A stretch of DNA of 64,000 nt from Diadophis punctatus similis (lineage: Eukaryota; Chordata; Lepidosauria; Squamata; Dipsadidae). The stretch's first letter is position 1; each line of letters opens with the position of its first letter. Shown here piece by piece: positions 1 through 10,801 of this stretch. Made by a program: the position numbers and the translations under genes. The notes beneath the pieces are model-generated. The model saw only the letters and a program-made list of their open reading frames with translations, ran no database searches and was not told the origin of the DNA. The stretch spans positions 11,495,508 to 11,559,507 of the forward strand of contig JALIGW010000021.1 of the NCBI GenBank assembly GCA_023053685.1. The letters run 5' to 3'.

Positions 1-236
1 CACTACTCAGCATTAATTAATTAATTATCTACAGACCCCTTGCATCCTGGACATAAATTGTTTCAACTTCTACCCTCAAAACGACGCTTTGGGGTACTGC
101 ACGTCAGAACAACTAGACACAAGGACAGTCCCCCCCCACATGCCATCACTCTGCTAAACAACTAATTCCCACAACACTGTCAAACTATCTAGAAAGGCAG
201 TATTACCATCATTATTCTCATTTAAATTCTAAATTG
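1..236 (+). mobile_element. LINE fragment, family B (CR1/L2/Rex1 group), ORF2 tail
   Basis: This stretch aligns by eye with 36100-36330, where the same family reads through the end of a reverse-transcriptase ORF (a conserved phrase like HKLFQLLPS, then a region ending ITLL). It covers only the last part of the ORF and is cut by the window edge. Family B copies also lie at 6744-7035, 35886-36555 and 39615-40875. The clade is inferred from the ORF ending and was not tested by phylogeny. Confidence 0.6.
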
Positions 237-250
237 GTTCCAGGAGGTGT

Positions 251-500
251 GATAGCACTAGCAATAGCACTTAGACTTATATACCGCTTCACAGTGCTTT
301 ACAGCCCTCTCTAAGCGGTTTACAGAGTTCAGCATATTGCCCCCAACAATCTGGGTCCTCATTTTACCCACCTCGGAAGGATGGAAGGCTGAGTCAACCT
401 TGAGCCTGGTGAGATTTGAACAGCTGAACAGCTGAACTGCTGAACTAGCAATCAGCTGAACGTTGCAGTGCTGCTTTTAACCACTGCGCCACCTTGGCTC
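251..500 (-). mobile_element. tRNA-derived SINE, type 1 (L2/MIR-like tail)
   Basis: Read on the minus strand, the head TGGCGCAGTGGTTAAA-like sequence matches an RNA polymerase III box A, and GTTCAAATCTC matches box B. The body carries the family hallmark AAGGTTGACTCAGCC. The tail, with AACCGCTTAGAGAGGGC and then GCGGTATATAAGTC, resembles L2 LINE 3' ends, which suggests L2 machinery moved it. Other copies are at 5423, 21725, 60321 and 61047. Confidence 0.8.
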
Positions 501-728
501 CTTTTGATGGGTACCAAAAATGATGAATACCGAACACATTTTTCCCCATAAGTTACAAGACAGCCGACACCAACAAGATTTAGCTTGTGCATGGAGTACC
601 AAACAATCAGTGAGTTTTGGGGTCAAAATGCTTTGAGTACCAAATTTGATGAGTTTCAAAACATTTGAGTATTAACGTACCATTGGATCTTGGGGCACAT
701 GAACTCAGACTCAGCATGAAATGACACA

Positions 729-898
729 AAATCCCCGTTTCTAAGAGGTTCTGTAAGGGGCGTGCATAAGCGCACCACTGTGCCTACCATCCCTGTCCTA
801 CTGTCCTATTGTCCTCTTTTATCGTTACTTTTTTACTTATGTTTATACAAACTACTACTATCCTATACATGTTTGACAAATAAATAAATAAATAAAAA
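729..898 (+). mobile_element. LINE fragment, family A, 3' end with (AAAT)n tail
   Basis: The segment starts at the TCTAAGAGGT-CTGTAAGGGGCGTGC motif that follows the ORF2 stop in the fuller copies at 38885-39372 and 34505-35097. It runs through the 3' untranslated region to TTTGACAAATAAATAAATAA. Only about 170 bp survive, the usual 5' truncation of a non-LTR element. Confidence 0.7.
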
Positions 899-1094
899 TA
901 GAATCCTTGGAGCTTGGCAGGACATTTTGAGGAAGTAATCAATTTTATTGGCTTTGACTTAAACTCTGCAGTTTTGTTAATCTGGTTGATCAGTCCGTTG
1001 CATGATCTGCTTAGGATATTTCTTTGGATATTCTTTGGATATTTCCAGCTTTTAAAATCTGAGAACACAGAGAAGACACTTGGCATTAGATGGG

Positions 1095-1420
1095 GGTGGT
1101 CCCTACATACATGGGGGGGGACCACAAGGTTCCATTGTAACTCCCATGCTGTTTAACATTTCATGAGGCCACCTGAGATCATTGAGAGATTTAGAATTAT
1201 ATATCATTATTTTGATGGCATAAACGGTACCTCTCATAAACTATGATCTATACAGATGACATAAACTGGTTCAAGAAAGGGAATAGAAGTATTGAATTAA
1301 AAGTTGAACCACGGGGTAGTAGAATGGATGAGGGTCAAGAAACTGAAATTCAGTTAGATAAGACAGAAGCCTAATGAGATGGATTATCTGTCCGAAGGAC
1401 TGAACCATTCCTGTCCTGAA
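1095..1420 (+). pseudogene. Decayed L2-type LINE reverse-transcriptase fragment
   Basis: The plus strand reads as a damaged RT core: a phrase close to PQGS(I/V)..PMLFNI (the palm motif before the catalytic YADD) appears near 1115-1160, and near 1320-1370 a phrase like WMR..KLKF precedes a lysine-rich stretch, as in squamate L2 ORF2. Frameshifts and stops break it, and the YADD region itself is not recognisable. It is an old, non-functional copy. Confidence 0.5.
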
Positions 1421-1429
1421 AGGATCAAA

Positions 1430-1925
1430 TATGAATTTTAAGATTGCTAAAAAAATTACTTGTTTTGTTTTGGTTTCTGTTTAGGAAAGAGAAAGGTCAA
1501 GTGTTGCACACCATGATAAATTATACCCATGTAAATGGAATATGAATTATTTTGTCATTTAATGCATAATCAAGCTGTGTAATTTGACAGTATAAAATAT
1601 ATGAGTGATGGCCACCGACTTCGTCAAAATTGATTTAGTCTTTTTCTCACACCCACAGATATGATTTCCCAACATCGACCCTTAAAGCTGTTTCATACAA
1701 AATGGGGATGTTTGGAAGAGTTAACGTAATTACCACATGCCTTGATCCATGTTAAGATTATTCTATTTAAATAAACACTATATATATATATATATAGAAA
1801 AATACTATACTACAATTCAACCTGTTGTGAAAATGAACAATTGAGAAGTAAATTTGACTGGTTCTCAGTTTAGCTTAATATATTAGGTTTCCCTGAAGTT
1901 GTGAAGGGTGGTGACAAGCTGAATT
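1430..1925. other. Unassigned AT-rich sequence
   Basis: No recognisable exon, RNA gene or repeat family was found here. It contains a short (TA)n run at about 1780-1797. Confidence 0.5.
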
Positions 1926-1927
1926 GC

Positions 1928-2350
1928 CTAAAAATAAAATAAAAGAAAATAAAAGAAAATAAAAGAAAAGAAAAGAAAATAAAATAAAATAAAATAAAAG
2001 AAAAAAATAAAATAATATAATATAATATAATATAATATAATATAATATAATATAATATAATATAATATAATATAATATAATATAATATAATATAATATAA
2101 TATAATATAATATAATATAATATAATATAATATAATATAATATAATATAATATAATAATACAATACAATACAATACAATACAATACAATACAATACAATA
2201 CAATACAATACAATATAATATAATATAATATAATATAATATAATATAATAATAAAATAATAAAATAAAATAAACATAACATTAAATTATAAAATAAAATA
2301 TAAAATGACATAAAACAAAACAAAACAAAATAAAATAATAAAATAAAATA
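1928..2350. repeat. AT-rich pentanucleotide array
   Basis: About 420 bp with 5-bp periodicity. Blocks follow in order: AAAAT/AAAGA variants, a long pure TAATA run (about 2011-2157), a CAATA run (about 2158-2213), TAATA again, then AAAAT/AAAAC variants. The sub-blocks indicate local expansion of successive point variants. Long tyrosine/isoleucine-rich frames on the minus strand are artefacts of this array. Confidence 0.95.
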
Positions 2351-2468
2351 ATAAACACAGTGGAAGAGAGTAAAGGTAAAGCATTGTGATATGCATGAAA
2401 CTGCTAAAGAAAAAATGAAACTTTTGCTTACACGCTCAGCAGGTGGACTTGATGACAGAAGCAAAATG

Positions 2469-2469
2469 A

Positions 2470-2501
<32 letters not shown>
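2469..2501. repeat. (GT)n microsatellite
   Basis: About 16 uninterrupted GT dinucleotides followed by a TA transition. Flanks are AT-rich. Confidence 0.95.
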
Positions 2502-2807
2502 TCTGTTAATAATAGCTTCAAGGTACAAAATTTAATTCAGAAGAGATCAGGTGTGAGGTGCCAGTTCACCTCATTATACAGAGCACAGCCAGCTGCAAAA
2601 TTCATAGCCTCCTTTCAATTCCATTTATAACTGTGCAGATGAAAAATAACATTGAGGATTCTAGAGCAAGATTCTACAGAAGAGTAAGAAAATTAGGAGC
2701 AGTCTTAAAAAAAGTAGGATGGACTTGACCAGAACTTCTGATCAGATTTCTAGACCTGGCTAATTAATTAGAAGAATTAATTAATTAGAAGAAGTACTTT
2801 AACTATT

Positions 2808-3068
2808 GATTTTCAGCTGCTTTGGAGAATAATTACCTCCTCTTTTTTTCTGGCAGCCCCTTAGATACTAGAAGACTGCTATCATGTTATTCCTAGTCCT
2901 TCTTTTTATTAAATGAGACATACCCAAGTCCTGCAACCATTCTTCATATATTTTAGCTTCAAGACCACTAATCATCTCTTTGCTCTTTTCTGTACTCTTT
3001 CTAGAGTTTCATCATCTTTTTTATATCGTGGCGACCAAAACTGGATGCAGTATTCCAAGTGTGGTCTT
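2808..3068 (-). mobile_element. CR1 LINE fragment, 3' piece of a copy split by BovB
   Basis: The minus strand encodes the C-terminal part of CR1 ORF2 (phrases like CIQFWSPR and LERVQ.RA, followed by a GDMIAVF-like region). The copy is interrupted at 3069 by a BovB element and resumes at 3946. The duplicated 12-mer AAGTGTGGTCTT at 3057-3068 and 3934-3945 is the BovB target-site duplication. Confidence 0.85.
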
Positions 3069-3933
3069 CTTCTTGTTGTTGTTAGTTGCGAAGTCGTGTC
3101 CGACCTATCGCGACCCCATGGACAATGTTCCTCCAGGCCTTCCTGTCCTCTACCATCCCCCGGAGTCATTTAAGCTCACACCAACTGCTTCAGTGACTCC
3201 ATCCAGCCACCTCGTTCTCTGCTGTCCCCTTCTTCTTTTGCCCTCAATCTTTCCAAGCATTAGGCTCTTCTCCAGTGAGTCCTTCTTCCTCATTAGGTGG
3301 CCAAAGTATTTGAGTTTCATCTTCAGGATCTGGCCTTCTAAGGAGAAGTCAGGGTTGATCTCCTCTAGGACTGACCGCTTGGATCGCCTTGCAGTCCAAG
3401 GGACTCGCAGGAGTCTTCTCCAGCACCATAGTCCAAAGGCCTCAATTCTTTGGCGCTCAACCTTTCTTATGGTCCAACTTTCACAGCCATATATTGCAAC
3501 TGGGAAAACCACAGCCTTGACTATACGCACTTTTGTTGGCAGGGTAATGTCTCTGCTTTTTAGTATGCTGTCTAGATTTGTCATAGCTTTCCTCCCCAGG
3601 AGCAAGTGTCTTTTAATTTCTTGGCCACAGTCCCCGTCTGCGGTGATCTTGGAGCCCAGGAAAATAAAATGTCACTACCTCCATTTCTTCCCCGTCTATT
3701 TGCCAGGAATTGAGAGGGCCTCATGCTATGATCTTAGTTTTCTTAATGTTGAGTTTCAAGCCAACTTTTGCACTCTCCTTCACCCGCATCAAGGGGCTCT
3801 TTAGTTCCTCTTCACTTTCTGCCATTAGAGTGGTTTCATCTACATATCTGAAGTTGTTGATATTTCTCCCGGCAATCTTAATTCCAACTTTTGATTCATC
3901 TACCCCGCCTTTCTCATGATGTGCTCTTCATAT
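3069..3933 (-). mobile_element. BovB (RTE-clade) LINE, 5'-truncated, nested in CR1
   Basis: Insertion of about 865 bp on the minus strand. The 3' end near 3070-3110 reads GGTCGGACACGACT and then an AAC-rich tail, typical of BovB. The rest is the reverse-transcriptase C-terminal region. Perfect 12-bp direct repeats flank it inside a CR1, so it inserted after the CR1. BovB is well known in squamates and is associated with horizontal transfer to ruminants, but nothing here speaks to transfer of this copy. Confidence 0.93.
3113..3900 (-). pseudogene. BovB reverse transcriptase C-terminal remnant
   Basis: Minus-strand translation begins in the RT palm (a Y-D-TTLMAESEEEL phrase, where the catalytic YADD appears altered to YVDE) and runs through SWQIDGEE, LDSILKSRDITLPTKV, YGCESWT, WCWRRLLRVPW and KYFGHLMR to a [13 protein letters not shown] end. 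At least one stop near 3724 and a frameshift near 3610-3680 break the frame. The longest open piece is 3150-3605 (151 residues). The N-terminal endonuclease is missing, so the copy cannot move by itself. Confidence 0.9.
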
Positions 3934-3945
3934 AAGTGTGGTCTT

Positions 3946-4073
3946 ATCAAGGCATTATAAAGTGGTATTAACACTTCACGTGATCTTGATTCTACCCCTC
4001 TGTTTATGCAGCCTAGGACTGCATTGGCTTTTTTGGCAGCTTCTACACACGGCTGGCTCATATTTAAGTGATT
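3946..4073 (-). mobile_element. CR1 LINE fragment, 5' piece of the split copy
   Basis: This continues the CR1 at 2808-3068 without loss once the BovB and one target duplicate are removed. The minus strand encodes the MSQ.C..AAKKANAVLGCINRG region of ORF2. The CR1 is 5'-truncated near 4073. Confidence 0.85.
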
Positions 4074-4522
4074 AATTGAAGGCAATTTGTCTTGCTCCCT
4101 CTTCTTCCAATCCAACAAGTAGGGAAATAGAACAAGTATTACAGACACATTGTGCTAATGATCTAATCCTAATCTTTAAAAATAATGTGTTATCCATGAG
4201 GAAACAGCTGTATTTTTTGTCTGTGCATGTGTACAATAAAAAAGGAACATCAAAATCACTTTGATGCCAAAGTCTTTTTGTATATGAAGATCTGGTCTCT
4301 AATAAATGTGAAACCAAGGAGAATTAGAACCTTCTGTAGCTTAAGCTAAAGAACAGAGGGCCCTCATTCTTCAGTGATCTGACAATTTACATTAATTGCT
4401 TCCTTGCTTTATCCAATCAAAGTAGCTAGGATGCGGCCAGTTTTTATAACAGAGTTCATAGCCATGAGCCCATTAAAGTATGTTTAATCTTGGAATTCCA
4501 CTATGATTTCATTCTGACAATC

Positions 4523-4665
4523 AGTTTGGTCCAATGGTTAAGGAACTGGGCTAGAAAGCAAAAGACCATGAGTTCAAGCCCCATCTTAGTCATGAAAGCC
4601 AGTTGGGTGACTATGGGCCAGTTCTCCTCTCTCTTAGCCCACCTCACCCCACAGAGTTGATATTA
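4523..4665 (+). mobile_element. tRNA-derived SINE, type 2
   Basis: The head TGGTCCAATGGTTAAGG fits box A and GAGTTCAAGCCCC fits box B. The body continues CATGAAAGCCAGTTGGGTGAC and ends CCCCACAGAGTTG. A second copy, inverted and split, lies at 61004-61355. The 3' end abuts the AATAG-type tail of the next CR1. Confidence 0.7.
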
Positions 4666-5096
4666 GAATAGAATAACAGAGTTGGAAGGGACCTTGGAGG
4701 TCTTCTAGTCCAACCCCCTGATTAGGCAGGAAACCCTACACCATTTCAGACAAATGGTTATCCAATCTCTTCTTAAAAACATCCAGTGTTGGAGCATTTA
4801 CAACCTCTGGAGGCAAGTTGTTCCACTGATTAATTGTTCTAACTGTCAGGAAATTTCTCCTTAGTTCTAAGTTGCCCTCTCTCCTTGATTAGTTTCCACC
4901 CATTGCTTCTTGTTCTACCCTCAGGTGCTTTGGAGAATAGCTTGACTCTCTCTTCTTTGTGGCAACCCTGAGATATTGGAAGACTGCTATCATGTCTCCC
5001 CTAGTCCTTCTTTTCATTAAACTAGACATACCCAGTTCCAGCAACCATTCTTCATATGTTTTAGCCTCCAGACCCTAATCATCTTTGTTGCTCTTT
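4666..5096 (-). mobile_element. CR1 LINE 3' fragment
   Basis: The plus strand shows the reverse of the CR1 3' end: a short GAATA tail, then AACAGAGTTGGAAGGGACC and the ORF2 C-terminus (INQWNNLP, RLDNHL and SDGWKLIK-type phrases in broken frames). About 430 bp, 5'-truncated. Confidence 0.9.
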
Positions 5097-5422
5097 ATAT
5101 ATATTGTTGGGGAGAAGAGGAGGAGGAAGATGTCTAGGATATGTTTGTTGCCTTGGGTTATTTGTCAAAATAATAAAGTTGTGATATAAAAAAATATTTT
5201 TTTAAAAAAAAATGCCCTGATGCTGACAACTTAGAAGATGGCATCTTCCAAACAATATGGATATCAGAAGAATGTTGTCTACGTACTGCTATGGGCAAAA
5301 AAATAAAATCACACTGAACCGTAGAAATCTGGCAGCTAAAATCTGAAGAACCTTTTAGGCCGTACATGTAAATAAACAAAGTTATAGACTACACTTTCAT
5401 TGCATCTTATTGAGAATTGAAG

Positions 5423-5669
5423 AGCTGCGATGACGCAGTGATTAGAGTGCAGTACTGCAGACTATTTCTGCTGACTGCCGGCTGCCTGCAATTTGGCAGT
5501 TCGAATCTCACCAGGCTCAAGGTTGACTCAGCCTTCCATCCTTCCGAGGTCAGTAAAATGAGGATGGTTGGGGACAAGATACTGACTCTATAAACTGCTT
5601 AGAGAGGGCTGGAAAGCACTGTGAAGTGGTATGTAAGTCTAAGGGCGATCACTATCGCTATTGCTATTG
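5423..5669 (+). mobile_element. tRNA-derived SINE, type 1
   Basis: Box A-like GACGCAGTGATTAGA and box B-like AGTTCGAATCTCACC lie in the first 100 bp. AAGGTTGACTCAGCCTTCC and an L2-like tail with TGCTTAGAGAGGGC follow, ending in (GCTATT)n. Confidence 0.85.
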
Positions 5670-6254
5670 AAGGCAACTGTTATCCTATTAATTCAAAGTC
5701 CTCTGAGACTAATGCTATTTCTTCAGTTGATCAATTGATCTCTAGTGTATTGATAAAAATAGATATCAAAGGCTGTGAAAAGCAGTACTGAAAAGTAATT
5801 TGTCTTTCAGCAGCTTCTTTGATTGTTTATATCATTCCGAGCTTTCCGAAAATAATTATGATACAAAATCACATATCCCTTTGCATGTTTAAATCCAATA
5901 CTTCTTGTTCTGTCCTTATAAATGAAGGAAGTAATTGGTCCCATCGGCTTCAGAACAGCTGCTTTCAGAAAAAGGACATTTCCCCCCTCATTTCAGTTTT
6001 CTCAGCACTGAATTATTCCACATATCACTTAATTTAACGTTGTTTTCCCTTTGTGATTTTAAATCTTTTTTAAAAAATAATAATAATGATAATGTTCAAC
6101 CGCAAAGAAAGAAGTTTTGGTTAGACTTTTCTATGTAAGGGGCTCCTCCATATTAGTTAATTTTTTGAGTTCCAATGGAATGTTTTATTTGCATTTCAAA
6201 ATTTGTATTAGTTTATGAAAATATAAAATACAGAAATACCAAGAAAAATGAAAA

Positions 6255-6432
6255 TAATGAGGAAGTAAAGGAGGAAAAGGGGAAGAGGGTAGAGAGGGGA
6301 AAGGAAAAAAATGACTTCCAATTCCTTTTGGTACAGTAGAATAAGGTAATAACATGAAACCTCAACTTTTTACTTTTATATACTGTAATAATATATACTA
6401 GCCATTTCTATAACAACAGACCTATCTAATGT
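6255..6432. repeat. Dispersed repeat, copy 1 (homolog at 34194-34365)
   Basis: A purine-rich stretch is followed by CAGTAGAATAA, AACCTCAAC, TTTTACTTTT and CTAGCCATTTCTATAACAAC. The same order occurs at 34194-34365, so this is an interspersed family. It may be L1 3' UTR, but I cannot assign it. Confidence 0.6.
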
Positions 6433-6743
6433 TTTATTTGTAATGACTATGATGGAAAACAAATTTTTCAATTGCAGTGAATTGAAGACAAATACAATGC
6501 CAACTTTATGAGATTTTCTATATTTTGGGAGGAATTGTAGTAAAATGAAAACAGGAATATCAATTTTACATAGGCATGTGCTATCTGATTACTAGGTAAC
6601 TTCTAAAGACTTCACTTATGTGTATATTATGATGATGATATTATATTTCATATATTATATGAAAGGCTTAATTGTGGAATTATATTTGTGATGGAGAGAG
6701 AGATGAATCAATCTTAATTTGATTCATTGCTCTCTCTTCTAGA

Positions 6744-7035
6744 TAGATAGAATTCTTTATTGGACAAGTGTGATTGGACTCACAAGGAATTTGTCTTTGG
6801 TGCATATGCTCTCAGTGTACATAAAAAGACAAGATGCATTCGTCAAGAATCACAAGGTACAACACTTAATGATAGTCATAGGGTACAAATAAGCAATCAA
6901 ATCATACTGGGAACCAGTCGATATAAATCGTAAGGATACAAGCAACAAAGTTACAGTCATGCAGTCATAAGTGGGAGGAGATGGGTGATAGGAACAATGA
7001 GAAGATTAATAGTAATAGTAATAATATAGATTCTA
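6744..7035 (-). mobile_element. LINE family B, 3' end
   Basis: The left end is the reverse of the family terminus AATAAAGAATTCTATC, followed by ACACAAGGAATTTGTCTTTGG-type sequence shared with 36430-36540 and 39640-39700. It runs into GATA arrays on the right. Confidence 0.8.
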
Positions 7036-7042
7036 TATCATT

Positions 7043-7168
7043 CTATAGATGATAGATGATAGATAGATAGAGATAGATAGATAGATAGATAGATATTCTA
7101 CCTAGAATATATCTCCCTCCCTCCCTCCCTCCCTCCCTCCCATCCATCCATCCATCCATCCATCCATC

Positions 7169-7247
<79 letters not shown>

Positions 7248-7250
7248 ATC
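7043..7250. repeat. Compound tetranucleotide array (GATA, CTCC, CATC, CTAT)
   Basis: GATA units (7043-7092) are followed by CCCT (about 7111-7140), CATC (7141-7167) and CTAT (7168-7246). The GATA and CTAT runs are the same motif in opposite orientation, so the locus is a potential hairpin. Confidence 0.95.
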
Positions 7251-7275
7251 TTCTAGGGAGAATGAATATAAATAC

Positions 7276-7442
7276 CAGAGGTGATATTCATCCAGTTCGG
7301 ACTAGTTCAGGCGAACTGGTAGTAGCGACCTGCGGGTGGGCCGGTGCTATGCCCTCTTATTTAGCCACGTTTTCAAGCCACGTGCATGTACATTTTCGGT
7401 GCTGGGCAAACTGGTAGGTAAATTATGTGAATCCCACCTCTG
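7276..7442. mobile_element. Small hAT-type MITE (CAGAGGTG terminus)
   Basis: It begins CAGAGGTGATATTCAT and ends ATGTGAATCCCACCTCTG, an imperfect terminal inverted repeat. The flanks ATAAATAC (7268-7275) and ATACATAC (7443-7450) match at 7 of 8 positions, consistent with the 8-bp duplication of hAT elements. At 167 bp it has no coding capacity. Confidence 0.75.
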
Positions 7443-7626
7443 ATACATACATACATACATACATACATACATGATGATGTTCGTCCATCGTATTCGAAGA
7501 GGACCTTGACATCTATCAATTGGGGGTGGGATGTCAAGACTTGCACGTGAATTGGATTAAACATACATACATACATACATACATACATACATACATACAT
7601 ACATACATACATACATACATACATAC
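7443..7626. repeat. Two (ATAC)n arrays
   Basis: (ATAC)n runs occupy 7443-7472 and 7561-7626, separated by about 88 bp of non-repetitive sequence. The first begins exactly at the hAT target duplicate. Confidence 0.95.
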
Positions 7627-7629
7627 ACT

Positions 7630-8805
7630 ATATGAATCAATATGAATCAAATTCTCCCTAGATTTTCTCTTCTGAGGCCTTTAAAACATACTTACTCCTT
7701 CTTCAGTAGGCTACAGTTATAATTTGAAAGGTTTGGGAAGTTACATACAACTGGATAATTGTTATTTTACTGCAAAATTACATTTTGCAGCCCTTTTAGT
7801 ACTAACCTAATATTATCTAATCAAATAATTCCATTTGTCCTGACCTGGAGTTTGTGAACCAATACATTTTCTTCTTACATCACTGTATTACACTTTTCAA
7901 ACCAGGCACTGAACAGATTACAATAGTTCAGGAAAGTGAAATGGACACGGATTAATATTTCCACCTTCCTTTGAGTTTAATTTAACTCCTGGTTACTTTG
8001 TGTACTGTACACAGTAGCCAATTATTATCTTTATCGCTAGCCCATCTCTTCCTGCAGACCCCAAAATTAAAACCACTTTCCTGAATGTTATACTTAAAAC
8101 GGAGGAGATAGGGAGTTTATGATTTCTTAATTTATTCCTTTTTCTTCCTGAGGTTGATTTTGTTTTTGAGTCAAAACATATTTTTAATAAAATTAAGAAA
8201 AGGAAAATGTTTTTAAAATATTTTTTTAAAAAGTCAAGTCAAAACATCTAGGTAGTGAAAACGAAACAGATATTTACATAACTACATACACGAAGGGATG
8301 ATGTTGGAGAGGAATCTTCTCAGCATGTTTCACTCAAAATACTTACAATTCTCACTTGAATGGGGGTGAGATACCGCTTCAGCAGATGCTCCTAAAGTAC
8401 AGGAAAAAAAGACCTTCTCCTGAGGATATTTCAGATCTCCTGTAGACTTCAGTTCTCAGTATGGGAAGATCAGCAAGAGAAACCAGGCATATAGGAAGAG
8501 ACGTGTTAGCCTACCTCAATTTTAACAATCTCATTTGCTGTCTGAATGCCTGCGGAGCACTCTGCAGCTCCCTGAGTTAGCAGGTCATAGCAGTTACAAA
8601 TAGGACCTTGATTTTATGAGGTAGTTTCAGTCACCTTAGCAAAGTGGCCCAACCTATTTTAAGTTGTCTAATCTACTGACCTTCTGAAGTGTCAGCTTAA
8701 TGGGAAATAGGAGCCATCTGAAAGAACCAAACTACAGGCCGTGATCACACAGGCAGACTAGCCAAACAAAGCTAATAAATTTGTGTCTGAATAAGGGTGG
8801 GGAAT
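7630..8805. other. Unassigned sequence, about 1.2 kb
   Basis: No open frame of interest, splice-flanked exon or known repeat was recognised. Confidence 0.5.
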
Positions 8806-8810
8806 TTTTT

Positions 8811-9286
8811 CTAACAAAATGAAATTAATTGTAGAGAAAAGTAAAGTCTTACACTTAGGCAAGAAAAACCAAAAGTACACCTATAGACTGGGTGAAACCA
8901 GGCTTAATAGCAGTAACTGTGAGAGGGATCTTGGAGTCTTAGTGGACAACCAGTTAAATATGAGCCAGCAGTGTGTGGTGGCAGCCAAAAAAGCCAATGC
9001 AATCCTAAATTGCATTAACAGAGGGATACAATCAAGATCAAGTGAGGTATTAATACCACTCTATAAATACGACTCTAGTAAGACCGCTCCTAGAATACTG
9101 CATCTAGTTTTGGTCACCACACTACAAAAAAGTTGTTGAGACTCTAGAAAGAGTGCAGATAAGAGCAACCAAGATGATTAGGGGACTGGAGGCTAAAATA
9201 TATGATGAACGGTTGCAGGAACTGGGCATGGCTCGTCTAGTGAAGAGAAGGACCAGGGGAGACATGATAGCAGTGTTCCAATATTT
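8811..9286 (+). mobile_element. CR1 LINE, 5' part of a copy split by L1
   Basis: The plus strand encodes KSKVLHLGKKN, NSSNCERDLGVLVDN, LNMSQQC..AAKKANAIL and INRGIQSRSSEVLIPLYK, all from the CR1 ORF2 C-terminal half. A frameshift follows near 9085. An L1 piece interrupts the copy at 9287, and the CR1 continues at 9620. Confidence 0.92.
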
Positions 9287-9601
9287 TTTTATTAAAAGTT
9301 TTTAAGTAGTACAAATATCTTTTCCCCACCCCTTCCCCCTCACCCCACCCCTCACCCCTTGCCCTCCCACCACCATCTCCCCCACCCCCCCTCCCTGGAC
9401 TTCCCAGAACAAGCACAGGGTATAGTATTCACAAACATAGAACTAAAATATGCTAATAAATTATTGACTTGAAAATCTCTCTAAATCTTTAACTCCTTAT
9501 AGCTCGAAACCCTTTAAACATGGACTAAAAATTAAAAATGTTTCATTCATAAGCTATTTGAATCTACTTAATCTGGTACTTGTTTTGAATATAGTCAATC
9601 C
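9287..9601 (-). mobile_element. L1-type LINE 3' end, nested in CR1
   Basis: Insertion of about 315 bp flanked by an exact 18-bp direct repeat starting AGCAGTGTTCCAATA (9269-9286 and 9602-9619). The minus strand carries a G-rich block and ends AATAAAAAAAT, a poly(A) tail. Long target duplications and a poly(A) tail fit L1 target-primed integration, and G-rich 3' UTRs are typical of L1. No ORF2 remains. Confidence 0.75.
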
Positions 9602-9619
9602 AGCAGTGTTCCAATATTT

Positions 9620-9928
9620 GAGGGGCTGCCACAGAAAGGAGGGGGGTCAAGCTATTTTCCAAGGCACCAAAAGGCCAGACAAGGAATAATGGATGGAAAC
9701 TGATCAAGGAGAGATTCAACCTGGAAATAAGGAGAAATTTTCTGACCATGAGAACAATCAACCAATGGAACAGCTTTCCTTCAGAAGTTGTGGGAGCTTC
9801 ATCACTGGAGGCTTTCAAGGGGAGATTGGACTGCCATTTGTCAGGGATGGTGGTAGGGTCTCCTACTTAGGCAGGGGTTGGATTAAATAGCCTACAAGGT
9901 CCCTTCCAACTCTGTTAATCTGTTTTTT
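9620..9928 (+). mobile_element. CR1 LINE, 3' part of the split copy
   Basis: This continues from 9286: RGCHRKEGGQAIFQG-type region, RFNLEIRRNFLTMRTINQWN, then the 3' end GTCCCTTCCAACTCTG. Frames are broken. Confidence 0.9.
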
Positions 9929-9945
9929 TAATTAATTAGTTTTGT

Positions 9946-10800
9946 TTTTGAGAATTCCTGATAATTTGAAGAGGAAGAACCAAGAGGAAAATAACCACGT
10001 CTCTAAGTTGGTGATGCTATTATGAACTTTTCAATAAAATTCTACGCTATTGTTTCATTGAATTCCATAGAATTCACAGATTACGTACATCAACATTTTT
10101 TCATGTGCTAACATAATTGTTTCCCATTCAGATTTTTTTTAATTAGAAGACAGTGCTAAATCAAGTGCTAATTACAAGCTTTATACTTTTTCATTGCAGT
10201 ACAAATTTGCCTAGTGTCGTCCACTTTAGATATACACCTCTGAAGTGTGACAGTTTACACAATTAAAAAACTTCCTGAAGTGGAGGGAAAATCAGCTCAA
10301 CAAATATTCATGTTGCTTTGATATTGCCTTCCTTCCTTTATTCCTTTTGTTCCTCCTTTCCAAAATCAAGACAAATATGATGCTAACATGTCTTGTACAG
10401 CTCTTTGAACATGAAATGGCAAATATAGAACATTGAACAAAAATAGAACACTTATTCTGTACTAAAAAGTAACACGGAGGTTATAGTTTCAGCTCGGATG
10501 ACAACACAAGAGGGATGCTGGGCTTTAAAACCACAAGGTGGGGATAATAATGAGGGAAAAGGAACATATCTATTTATAAACAGAGTTCATCATCTAAATC
10601 ATACCTAATTGTGTGGGGTGGTTTTTTTTAAAAAAAATACATAGAGTATTATTCTATGCGATTAATGTAATATGAAGTCTCATTTTGCAGTACCCTATCT
10701 CTTTTTCAACTTTTCTTCCCCTCAGTCTTAACTTGTTTTATTCACAGATGTGCACGAGAATATCATGACACTGTAGAAACATCACTGTATGTCTGAGGCA
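9946..10800. other. Unassigned sequence, about 850 bp
   Basis: AT-rich, with no recognisable gene or repeat family. Confidence 0.5.
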
Positions 10801-10801
10801 A

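Noticed and set aside
1870..2521. Tyrosine/isoleucine-rich frames up to 197 codons
   Set aside because: They are translations of the TAATA/CAATA array.
4523..4600. Possible functional tRNA gene
   Set aside because: Box A and B are present but the acceptor stem does not pair, and a second interspersed copy exists at 61004. It is a SINE.
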